Positions 14,701 through 25,607 of a stretch of DNA of 64,000 bases are shown here, one piece after another. The notes beneath the pieces are model-generated. The model did no database searches. It was given only the letters and a program-made list of their open reading frames with translations, and was not told the origin of the DNA. Position numbers and translations under genes: made by a program. Source of the DNA: Solea solea (lineage: Eukaryota > Chordata > Actinopteri > Pleuronectiformes > Soleidae); NCBI RefSeq assembly GCF_958295425.1, contig NC_081153.1:15839001-15903000 (forward strand). The letters are read 5' to 3'. Numbering within the stretch: the first letter of the stretch is position 1; each line of letters opens with the position of its first letter.

Positions 14701-15242
14701 ATACTATGATGTTTTGGACCGATTTTGGACGACATACTATACTATGACTTTTTTGACCCATTTTGGACGACAAACTTTACTATGACATTTTGGACCGATT
14801 TTGGACGACATACTATACTATGACTTTTTTGACCCATTTTGCACGACATACTATACTATGACTTTTTTGACTGATTTTGGACGTCATACTATACTATGAC
14901 TTTTTGGACCGATTTTGGACGACTTACTATACTATGACGTTTTGGACCGATTTTGGACGACATACTATACTATGACTTTTTTGACCCATTTTGGACGACA
15001 TACTATACTATGACATTTTGGACCGATTTTGGACGACATACTATACTATGACTTTTTTGACCCATTTTGGACGACATACTATACTATGACTTTTTTGACT
15101 GATTTTGGACGACATACTATACAATGACATTTTTGACTAAATTTGAACAAAATACTTTACTATAATGTTCATAACAATTTCTTTTTTTCAGAGTTCAATA
15201 GTGTTGGTTTTGTATCTACAAGTGAACTAGAACATTCCTACA

Positions 15243-15327
15243 GCGTGGCCTAGCGGTCTACAACACATTCTTTTCTCGGTGCCAGTCTTCCCCACGGGAC
15301 GAGGGTTCAAATCCCTCTCTCGACAGG
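15243..15327 (+). pseudogene. Class II tRNA-like sequence, satellite module copy 2
   Basis: 85 bp; A-box-like TGGCCTAGCGGT and B-box-like GGTTCAAATCC both intact. The variable arm is TCCC-CAC-GGGA and the T stem GAGGG/CCCTC pairs perfectly around TTCAAAT. The acceptor 5' strand does not pair with the 3' CTCGACAGG. Nearly identical to the copy at 22965, and the satellite that follows both also matches, so they share a recent block duplication. Confidence 0.7.
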
Positions 15328-16173
15328 AATGATCAAGATTCTGGTGTCATTTTGGACGACGTACTATACTATGACGTTTTGGACTGATTTTGGACGACAT
15401 ACTATAGTATGACATTTTTAGGTGATTTTGGACGACATACTATAGTATGACATTTTTAGGTGATTTTGGACGACATGCTATACTATGACGTTTTGGACCG
15501 ATTTTGGACGACATACTATACTATGACTTTTTTGATCCATTTTGGACGACATACTATACTATGTCTTTTTTGACCGATTTTGGACGACATACTATACTAT
15601 GACTTTTTTGACCCATTTTGGACGACATACTATACTATGACGTTTTGGACCGATTTTGGACGACATACTATAGTATGACATTTTTAGGTGATTTTGGACG
15701 ACATACTATACTATGACGTTTTGGACCGATTTTTGACGACATACTATACTATGACTTTTTTGATCCTTTTTGGACGACATACTTTACTATGACTTTTTTG
15801 ACCCATTTTGGACGACATACTATACTATGACTTTTTTGACTGATTTTGGACGACATACTATACTATGACTTTTTTGACCCATTTTGGACGACATACTATA
15901 CTATGACGTTTTGGACCGATTTTGGACGACATACTATACTATGACTTTTTTGACCCATTTTGGACGACATACTATACTATGACTTTTTTGACTGATTTTG
16001 GACGACATACTTTACTATGACTTTTTTGACCCATTTTGGACGACATACTATACAATGACGTTTTTGACTACATTTGAACAAAATACTTTACTATAATGTT
16101 CATAACAATTTCTTTTTTTCAGAGTTCAATAGTGTTGATTTTGTATCTACAAGTGAACTAGAACTTTCCTACA

Positions 16174-16258
16174 GCGTGGCCTAGTGCTCTACAACACATA
16201 CCTTTCTCGGTTCCAGTCTTCCCCACGGGACGAGGGTTCAAATCCCACTCTTGACAGG
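16174..16258 (+). pseudogene. Class II tRNA-like sequence, satellite module copy 3
   Basis: 85 bp with a changed A-box region (CTAGTGCTCT instead of CTAGCGGTCT) that is shared only with the copy at 18340, which lies 2166 bp away. The B-box-like GGTTCAAATCC is intact. The T stem carries the CCCAC mismatch. Confidence 0.7.
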
Positions 16259-17180
16259 AATGATCTAGATTCTGGTGTCATTTTGGACGACGTACTATAC
16301 TATGACGTTTTGGACTGATTTTGGACGACATACTATAGTATGACATTTTTAGGTGATTTTGGACGACATACTATACTATGATATTTTTAGGTGATTTTGG
16401 ACGACATACTATACTATGACGTTTTGGACCGATTTCGGACGACATACTATACTATGACTTTTTTGACCGATTTTGGACGACATACTATACTATGACGTTT
16501 TGGACCGATTTTGGACGACATACTATACTATGACTTTTTTGACCCATTTTGGACGACATACTATACTATGACATTTTTAGGTGATTTTGGACGACATACT
16601 ATACTATGACGTTTTGGACCGATTTTGGACGACATACTATACTATGACTTTTTTGACCCATTTTTGACGACATACTATACTATGATGTTTTGGACCGATT
16701 TGGGACGACATACTATACTATGACTTTTTTGACCCATTTTGGACGACATACTATACTATGACTTTTTTGACCCATTTTGGACGACATACTATACTATGAC
16801 GTTTTGGACCGATTTTGGACGACATACTATAGTATGACATTTTTAGGTGATTTTGGACGACATACTATACTATGACTTTTTTGACCGATTTTGGACGACA
16901 TACTATACTATGACTTGTTTGACCGATTTTGGACGACATACTATACTTTGACGTTTTGGACCGATTTTGGACGACATACTAAAGTATGACATTTTTAGGT
17001 GATTTTGGACGACATACTATAGTATGACATTTTTAGGTGATTTTGGACGACATACTATACAATGACGTTTTTGACTAAATTTGAACAAAATACTTTACTA
17101 TAATGTTCATAACAATTTCTTTTTTTCAGAGTTCAATAGTGTTGGTTTTGTATCTACAAGTGAACTAGCACATTCCTACA

Positions 17181-17265
17181 TCGTGGCCTAGCGGTCTACA
17201 ACACATTCTTTTCTCGGTGCCAGTCTTCCCCACGGGACGAGGGTTCAAATCCCTCTCTCGACAGG
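17181..17265 (+). pseudogene. Class II tRNA-like sequence, satellite module copy 4
   Basis: 85 bp; first base changed (TCGTGG instead of GCGTGG) and followed by GGAGTGATC. Both changes are shared with the copy at 20913, identifying a duplicated block. A- and B-box-like motifs, variable hairpin and perfect T stem are retained. Confidence 0.7.
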
Positions 17266-18339
17266 AGTGATCAAGATTCTGGTGTCATTTTGGACGACGT
17301 ACTATACTATGACGTTTTGGACCGATTTTGGACGACATACTATACTATGACTTTTTTGATCCATTTTGGACGACATACTATACTATGACTTTTTTGACCC
17401 ATTTTGGACGACATACTATACTATGACTTTTTTGACCCATTTTGGACGACATACTATACTATGACGTTTTGGACCGATTTTGGACGACATACTATACTAT
17501 GACTTTTTTGACCGATTTTGGACGACATACAATACTATGACTTTTTTGACCCATTTTGGACGACATACTATACTATGACGTTTTGGACCGATTTTGGACG
17601 AAATACTATACTATGACTTTTTTGACCCATTTTGGACAACATACTATACTATGACTTTTTTGACTGATTTTGGACGTCATACTATACTATGTCTTTTTTG
17701 ACCGATTTTGGACGACATACTATACTATGACTTTTTTGACCCATTTTGGACGACATACTATACTATGACTTTTTTGACCCATTTTGGACGACATACTATA
17801 CTATGACGTTTTGGACCGATTTTGGACGACATACTATAGTATGACATTTTTAGGTGATTTTGGACGACATACTATACTATGACGTTTTGGACCGATTTTT
17901 GAAGACATACTATACTATGACTTTTTTGATCCTTTTTGGACGACATACTATACTATGACTTTTTTGACCCATTTTGGACGACATACTATACTATGACTTT
18001 TTTGACTGATTTTGGACGACATACTATACTATGACTTTTTTGACCCATTTTGGACGACATACTATACTATGACGTTTTGGACCGATTTTGGACGACATAC
18101 TATACTATGACTTTTTTGACCCATTTTGGACGACATACTATACTATGACTTTTTTGACTGATTTTGGACGACATACTTTACTATGACTTTTTTGACCCAT
18201 TTTGGACGACATACTATACAATGACGTTTTTGACTACATTTGAACAAAATACTTTACTATAATGTTCATAACAATTTCTTTTTTTCAGAGTTCAATAGTG
18301 TTGATTTTGTATCTACAAGTGAACTAGAACTTTCCTACA

Positions 18340-18424
18340 GCGTGGCCTAGTGCTCTACAACACATACCTTTCTCGGTTCCAGTCTTCCCCACGGGACGAG
18401 GGTTCAAATCCCTCTCTTGACAGG
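18340..18424 (+). pseudogene. Class II tRNA-like sequence, satellite module copy 5
   Basis: 85 bp; carries the CTAGTGCTCT A-box variant of copy 3, one 2166-bp higher-order period downstream of it. It differs from copy 3 in having the perfectly paired CCCTC T-stem partner. Confidence 0.7.
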
Positions 18425-20437
18425 AATGATCTAGATTCTGGTGTCATTTTGGACGACGTACTATACTATGACGTTTTGGACTGATTTTGGACGACATACT
18501 ATAGTATGACATTTTTAGGTGATTTTGGACGACATACTATACTATGACATTTTTAGGTGATTTTGGACGACATACTATACTATGACGTTTTGGACCGATT
18601 TCGGACGACATACTATACTATGACTTTTTTGACCGATTTTGGACGACATACTATACTATGACGTTTTGGACCGATTTTGGACGACATACTATACTATGAC
18701 TTTTTTGACCCATTTTGGACGACATACTATACTATGACATTTTTAGGTGATTTTGGACGACATACTATACTATGACGTTTTGGACCGATTTTGGACGACA
18801 TACTATACTATGACTTTTTTGACCCATTTTTGACGACATACTATACTATGATGTTTTGGACCGATTTGGGACGACATACTATACTATGACTTTTTTGACC
18901 CATTTTGGACGACATACTATACTATGACTTTTTTGACCCATTTTGGACGACATACTATACTATGACGTTTTGGACCGATTTTGGACGACATACTATAGTA
19001 TGACATTTTTAGGTGATTTTGGACGACATACTATACTATGACTTTTTTGACCGATTTTGGACGACATACTATACTATGACTTGTTTGACCGATTTTGGAC
19101 GACATACTATACTTTGACGTTTTGGACCGATTTTGGACGACATACTAAAGTATGACATTTTTAGGTGATTTTGGACGACATACTATAGTATGACATTTTT
19201 AGGTGATTTTGGACGACATACTATACTATGACGTTTTGGACCGATTTTGGACGACATACTATACTATGACTTTTTTGACCCATTTTGGACGACATACTAT
19301 ACTATGATGTTTTGGACGACATACTATACTATGACTTTTTTGACCGATTTTGGACGACATACTATACTATGACTTTTTTGACCCATTTTGGACGACATAC
19401 TATACTATGACGTTTTGGACCGATTTTGGACGACATACTATACTATGACTTTTTTGACCCATTTTGGACGACATACTATACTATGATGTTTTGGACCGAT
19501 TTGGGACGACAAACTATACTATGACGTTTTGGACCGATTTTGGACGACATACTATAGTATGACATTTTTAGGTGATTTTGGACGACATACTATACTATGA
19601 CGTTTTGGACCGATTTTTGACGACATACTATACTATGACTTTTTTGATCCTTTTTGGACGACATACTATACTATGACTTTTTTGACCCATTTTGGACGAC
19701 ATACTATACTATGACTTTTTTGACCCATTTTGGACGACATACTATACTATGACTTTTTTGACCCATTTTGCACGACATACTATACTATGACTTTTTTGAC
19801 TGATTTTGGACGTCATACTATACTATGACTTTTTGGACCGATTTTGGACGACATACTATACTATGACGTTTTGGACCGATTTTTGACGACATACTATACT
19901 ATGACTTTTTTGATCCTTTTTGGACGACATACTATACTATGACTTTTTTGACCCATTTTGGACGACATACTATACTATGACTTTTTTGACCCATTTTGGA
20001 CGACATACTATACTATGACTTTTTTGACCCATTTTGCACGACATACTATACTATGACTTTTTTGACTGATTTTGGACGTCATACTATACTATGACTTTTT
20101 GGACCGATTTTGGACGACTTACTATACTATGACGTTTTGGACCGATTTTGGACGACAAACTATACTATGACGTTTTTGACCGATTTTGGACGACTTACTA
20201 TACTATGACTTTTTTGACCCATTTTGGACGACATACTATACTATGACTTTTTTGACCCATTTTGGACGACATACTTTACTATGACTTTTTTGACCCATTT
20301 TGGACGACATACTATACAATGACGTTTTTGACTAAATTTGAACAAAATACTTTACTATAATGTTCATAACAATTTCTTTTTTTCAGAGTTCAATGGGGTT
20401 GGTACTGTATCTACAAGTGAACTAGAAGTTTCATACA

Positions 20438-20522
20438 GCGTGGCCTAGCGGTCTACAACACATCCCTTTCTCAGTTCTAGTCTTCCCCACGGGACGAGGG
20501 TTCAAATCCCACTCTCGACAGG
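20438..20522 (+). pseudogene. Class II tRNA-like sequence, satellite module copy 6
   Basis: 85 bp; A-box-like TGGCCTAGCGGT and B-box-like GGTTCAAATCC intact. The central part diverges (TCTCAGTTCTAGTC) and the T stem has the CCCAC mismatch. The upstream module sequence also differs from the others (GGGGTTGGTACTG). Confidence 0.65.
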
Positions 20523-20912
20523 AATGATCTAGATTCTGGTGGCATTTTGGACGACGTACTATACTATGACGTTTTGGACTGATTTTGGACGACATACTAT
20601 AGTATGACATTTTTAGGTGATTTTGGACGACATACTATAGTATGACATTTTTAGGTGATTTTGGACGACATACTATACTATGACTTTTTTGACGGATTTT
20701 GCACGACATACTATACTATGACTTTTTTGACTGATTTTGGACGACATACTTTACTATGACTTTTTTGACCCATTTTGGAGGACATACTGTACAATGACGT
20801 TTTTGACTAAATTTGAACAAAATACTTTACTATAATGTTCATAACAATTTCTTTTTTTCAGAGTTCAATAGTGTTGGTTTTGTATCTACAAGTGAACTAG
20901 AACATTCCTACA

Positions 20913-20997
20913 TCGTGGCCTAGCGGTCTACAACACATTCTTTTCTCGGTGCCAGTCTTCCCCACGGGACGAGGGTTCAAATCCCTCTCTCGACAGG
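20913..20997 (+). pseudogene. Class II tRNA-like sequence, satellite module copy 7
   Basis: 85 bp; same TCGTGG start and GGAGTGATC downstream as copy 4. Only 475 bp after copy 6, the shortest spacing between modules. T stem and variable hairpin pair. Confidence 0.7.
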
Positions 20998-21767
20998 AGT
21001 GATCAAGATTCTGGTGTCATTTTGGACGACGTACTATACTATGACATTTTGGACCGATTTTGGACGACATACTATACTATGACTTTTTTGATCCATTTTG
21101 GACGACATACTATACTATGACTTTTTTGACCCATTTTGGACGACATACTATACTATGACTTTTTTGACCCATTTTGGACGACATACTATACTATGACGTT
21201 TTGGACCGATTTTGGACCACATACTATACTATGACTTTTTTGACCGATTTTGGACGACATACAATACTATGACTTTTTTGACCCATTTTGGACGACATAC
21301 TATACTATGACGTTTTGGACCGATTTTGGACGAAATACTATACTATGACTTTTTTGACCCATTTTGGACAACATACTATACTATGACTTTTTTGACTGAT
21401 TTTGGACGTCATACTATACTATGACTTTTTGGACCGATTTTGGACGACATACTATACTATGACGTTTTGGACCGATTTTGGACGACTTACTATACTATGA
21501 CGTTTTGGACCGATTTTGGACGACATACTATACTATGACGTTTTGGACCGATTTTGGACGACTTACTATACTATGACTTTTTTGACCCATTTTGGACGAC
21601 ATACTTTACTATGACTTTTTTGACCCATTTTGGACGACATACTATACAATGACGTTTTTGACTAAATTTGAACAAAATACTTCACTATAATGTTCATAAC
21701 AATTTCTTTTTTTCAGAGTTCAATAGTGTTGGTTTTGTATCTACAAGTGATCTAGTACATTTCTACA

Positions 21768-21852
21768 GCGTGGCCTAGCGGTCTACAACACACCCTTTTC
21801 TCGGTGCCAGTCTTCCCCACGGGACGAGGGTTCAAATCCCACTCTCGACAGG
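21768..21852 (+). pseudogene. Class II tRNA-like sequence, satellite module copy 8
   Basis: 85 bp with intact A- and B-box-like motifs. It has the best candidate anticodon-arm pairing of the nine (CACC/GGTG around CTTTTCTC), although the loop is one base too long for a normal anticodon loop. The T stem carries the CCCAC mismatch. Confidence 0.65.
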
Positions 21853-22964
21853 AATGATCAAGATTCTGATGTCATTTTGGACGACATACTATAGTATGAC
21901 ATTTTTAGGTGATTTTGGACGACATACTATACTATGACGTTTTGGACCGATTTTTGACGACATACTATACTATGACTTTTTTGATCCTTTTTGGACGACA
22001 TACTATACTATGACTTTTTTGACCCATTTTGGACGACATACTATACTATGACTTTTTTGACCCATTTTGGACGACATACTATACTATGACTTTTTTGACC
22101 CATTTTGCACGACATACTATACTATGACTTTTTTGACTGATTTTGGACGTCATACTATACTATGACTTTTTGGACCGATTTTGGACGACTTACTATACTA
22201 TGACGTTTTGGACCGATTTTGGACGACAAACTATACTATGACGTTTTTGACCGATTTTGGACGACTTACTATACTATGACTTTTTTGACCCATTTTGGAC
22301 GACATACTATACTATGACTTTTTTGACCCATTTTGGACGACATACTTTACTATGACTTTTTTGACCCATTTTGGACGACATACTATACTATGATGTTTTG
22401 GACCGATTTTGGACGACATACTATACTATGACTTTTTTGACCCATTTTGGACGACAAACTTTACTATGACATTTTGGACCGATTTTGGACGACATACTAT
22501 ACTATGACTTTTTTGACCCATTTTGGACAACATACTATACTATGACTTTTTTGACCCATTTTGCACGACATACTATACTATGACTTTTTTGACTGATTTT
22601 GGACGTCATACTATACTATGACTTTTTGGACCGATTTTGGACGACTTACTATACTATGACGTTTTGGACCGATTTTGGACGACATACTATACTATGACTT
22701 TTTTGACCCATTTTGGACGACATACTATACTATGACGTTTTGGACCGATTTTGGACGACATACTATACTATGACTTTTTTGACCCATTTTGGACGACATA
22801 CTATACTATGACTTTTTTGACTGATTTTGGACGACATACTATACAATGACGTTTTTGACTAAATTTGAACAAAATACTTTACTATAATGTTCATAACAAT
22901 TTCTTTTTTTCAGAGTTCAATAGTGTTGGTTTTGTATCTACAAGTGAACTAGAACATTCCTACA

Positions 22965-23049
22965 GCGTGGCCTAGCGGTCTACAACACATTCTTTTCTCG
23001 GTGCCAGTCTTCCCCACGGGACGAGGGTTCAAATCCCTCTCTCGACAGG
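22965..23049 (+). pseudogene. Class II tRNA-like sequence, satellite module copy 9
   Basis: 85 bp; nearly identical to copy 2 (15243) and followed by the same order of satellite variants, including the rare GACATGCTATACTATGAC unit. A- and B-box-like motifs, variable hairpin and T stem are intact; the acceptor stem is absent. Confidence 0.7.
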
Positions 23050-24580
23050 AATGATCAAGATTCTGGTGTCATTTTGGACGACGTACTATACTATGACGTT
23101 TTGGACTGATTTTGGACGACATACTATAGTATGACATTTTTAGGTGATTTTGGACGACATACTATAGTATGACATTTTTAGGTGATTTTGGACGACATGC
23201 TATACTATGACGTTTTGGACCGATTTTGGACGACATACTATACTATGACTTTTTTGATCCATTTTGGACGACATACTATACTATGTCTTTTTTGACCGAT
23301 TTTGGACGACATACTATACTATGACTTTTTTGACCCATTTTGGACGACATACTATACTATGACTTTTTTGACCCATTTTGGACGACATACTATACTATGA
23401 CGTTTTGGACCGATTTTGGACGACATACTATAGTATGACATTTTTAGGTGATTTTGGACGACATACTATACTATGACGTTTTGGACCGATTTTTGACAAC
23501 ATACTATACTATGACTTTTTTGACCCATTTTGGACGACATACTATACTATGACTTTTTTGACCGATTTTGGACGACATACTATAGTATGACATTTTTAGG
23601 TGATTTTGGATGACATACTATAGTATGACATTTTTAGGTGATTTTGGACGACATACTATACTATGACGTTTTGGACCGATTTTGGACGACATACTATACT
23701 ATGACTTTTTTGATCCATTTTGGACGACATACTATACTATGACTTTTTTGACCCATTTTGGACGACATACTATACTATGACTTTTTTGACCCATTTTGGA
23801 CGACATACTATACTATGACTTTTTTGACCGAATTTGGACGACATACTATACTATGACTTTTTGGACCAATTTTGGACGACATACTATACTATGACTTTTT
23901 GGACCGATTTTGCACGACATACTATACTATGACGTTTTGGACCGATTTTGGACGACATACTATACTATGACTTTTTTGACCCATTTTGGACGACATACTA
24001 TACTATGACTTTTTTGACCCATTTTGGACAACATACTATACTATGACGTTTTGGACCCATTTTGGACGACATACTATACTATGACTTTTTGGACCGATTT
24101 TGCACGACATACTATACTATGACGTTTTGGACCGATTTTGGACGACATACTATACTATGACTTTTTTGACCCATTTTGGACGACATACTATACTATGACT
24201 TTTTTGACCCATTTTGGACGACATACTATACTTTGACTTTTTTGACCCATTTTGGACGACATACTATACTATGACTTTTTTGACCCATTTTGGACGACAT
24301 ACTATACTATGACTTTTTGGACCGATTTTGCACGACATACTATACTATGACTTTTTTGATCCATTTTGGACGACATACTATACTATGACGTTTTGGACCG
24401 ATTTTGGACGACATACTATACTATGACTTTTTGGACCAATTTTGGGACGACATACTGTAGTATGACATTTTTGACTGATTTTGGACGACATACTATAGTA
24501 TGACTTTTTTGGGTGATTTTGGACGACCTACTATAGTATGACTTTTTTGACTGATTTTGCACGATCCACTATACTATGAC

Positions 24581-24956
24581 GGGCCACACAGTGGTTAGCA
24601 CTCTCGCCTTGCAGTTAGAAGACCCGGGTTCGAGCCCCGGTTGGAACAAGGGCCTTTCTGCATGGAGTTTGCATGTTCTCCCCGTGTGTGCGTGGGTTCT
24701 CTCCGGGTACTCCGGCTTCCTCCCACAGTCCAAAAACATGTAATGTGGGGATAGGTAAATTGGACACTCCAAATTGACCATAGGAGTGAGTGTGAGAGTG
24801 AATGGTTGTTTGTCTCTATCTGTGTGTGTGTGGCCCTGCGATGGACTGGCGAACTGTCCAGGGTGTACCCCGCCTATCGCCCGATGTAGCTGAGATTGGC
24901 ACAGCACCCCCCGCGACCCTCTGGTTGAGGATAAAGCGGTAGATGATGACTGACTG
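24581..24956 (+). mobile_element. tRNA-derived SINE with conserved teleost body, inserted in the satellite
   Basis: The 5' part is tRNA-like: GTGGTTAGCACTC as A box and GGGTTCGAGCCCC as B box. The body and tail are those of a very common teleost SINE/L2-associated sequence (CATGTTCTCCCCGTG, TCCGGCTTCCTCCCACAG, GGCGAACTGTCCAGGGTGTA, GATAAAGCGGTAGATGATGA), ending in a short TGAC tandem tail. A 13-bp target-site duplication, ACTATACTATGAC, flanks it at 24568-24580 and 24957-24969. The duplicated target is satellite sequence, so insertion occurred after the array existed. The family name is from memory of the sequence type and not confirmed. Confidence 0.9.
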
Positions 24957-25535
24957 ACTATACTATGACTTATTTGGGTGATTTTGGACAACATACTATA
25001 GTATGCCTTTTTTGACCGATTTTGGACGACATATTATAGTATGACTTTTTTGACCGATATTGGACGTCACAATTTGGACCACATACTAAACTATGACTTT
25101 TTTTTCACAATTTGGATGACATACTAAACTATGACATTTTGTCACATTTTGATGACATACTGCGACATAAGCTATGAATTTTTTGTGCAATTTTGGACGC
25201 CTTAATATACTATTATATTTTGGCTGGATGACATACTAAATTTAAATAACATTATTTAAATTATTAAATAACATTTTTAGGTGATTTGGGACATAATACT
25301 GATCTACGACATTTTTGTCACTTTGTGGAAGTCGTACTCTACTATGACTGGGCTGCCCCAATGAAGTTCACTCTAGATGGGACATGAACTCACAATCCCT
25401 GTCTTAGGAGGCCAGTGTCTTACCCATTAGACACATGTAATTTTTTTTGCCACATTTTGGACACCTTACTAAACTATGACATTTTTGTCACATTTTGGAC
25501 GACAAAATATGACACAGTAAAATATGACTTTTTTG
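24957..25535. repeat. Degenerate right edge of the 38-bp satellite
   Basis: Starts with recognisable units (TTTTGGACGACATATTATAG) and decays into diverged copies such as GACATACTAAACTATGACTT with variable spacing. Decay at the edge with homogeneous copies inside is what unequal exchange in a tandem array produces. The tRNA-Arg-like relic at 25369-25440 sits in this stretch. Confidence 0.8.
25369..25440 (-). pseudogene. tRNA-Arg(CCT)-like pseudogene
   Basis: On the minus strand the sequence reads CTAATGGGTAAGACACTGG, then the anticodon-arm segment CCTCCTAAGACAGG and GGGATTGTGAGTTCATGTCC. This follows a vertebrate tRNA-Arg with CCT anticodon closely through the D, anticodon and variable regions. 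The T loop is altered (GTTCATGTCC for the expected GTTCGAGTCC) and the 5' acceptor strand is replaced by unrelated bases, so it cannot be a working tRNA. It may be the head of a tRNA-Arg-derived SINE or a retrotransposed tRNA copy. Not closely similar to the class II module inside the array. Confidence 0.7.
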
Positions 25536-25547
25536 TCACATCAAAGA

Positions 25548-25607
25548 TGAAGTTACTCACTGCATGCGTGTCTTCACATAATTATTCCTTAGTGATTTAT
25601 TTTGTCC
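25548..25607 (+). repeat. Right copy of the direct repeat that brackets the satellite
   Basis: Matches 10549-10601 (TGAAGTTACTCACTGC ... TTTATTTTGTCC) apart from a 4-bp and a 3-bp indel and about three substitutions. It lies right after the last decayed satellite units. Confidence 0.85.

Larger units (their letters stand above)
10605..24568. repeat. 38-bp tandem satellite array with higher-order structure
   Basis: Roughly 300 units of 38 bp. Each unit has a constant half, TTTTGGACGACATACTATA then CTATGAC or GTATGAC. It also has a variable half of one of three main kinds: TTTTTTGACCCA, GTTTTGGACCGA or ATTTTTAGGTGA. Units with GTATG contain the perfect 14-bp palindrome CATACTATAGTATG; units with CTATG break it by one base. 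Units are arranged in higher-order blocks. A 456-bp period (12 units) relates about 10681 to 11137, and a ~2166-bp period relates about 16066 to 18232. The array is interrupted nine times by a non-satellite module of about 230 bp that carries a tRNA-like sequence. No coding content was seen. Confidence 0.97.

Noticed and set aside
15243..15327. Functional tRNA-Leu/Ser genes inside the array
   Set aside because: The T arm and variable arm can pair, but the acceptor stem does not pair in any copy, the D stem is poor and the anticodon loop has the wrong size, so they were called tRNA-like pseudogenes.
10605..24568. CRISPR-like regular repeats
   Set aside because: Units are contiguous with no unique spacers, the organism is a vertebrate, and variants grade into each other as in a satellite.
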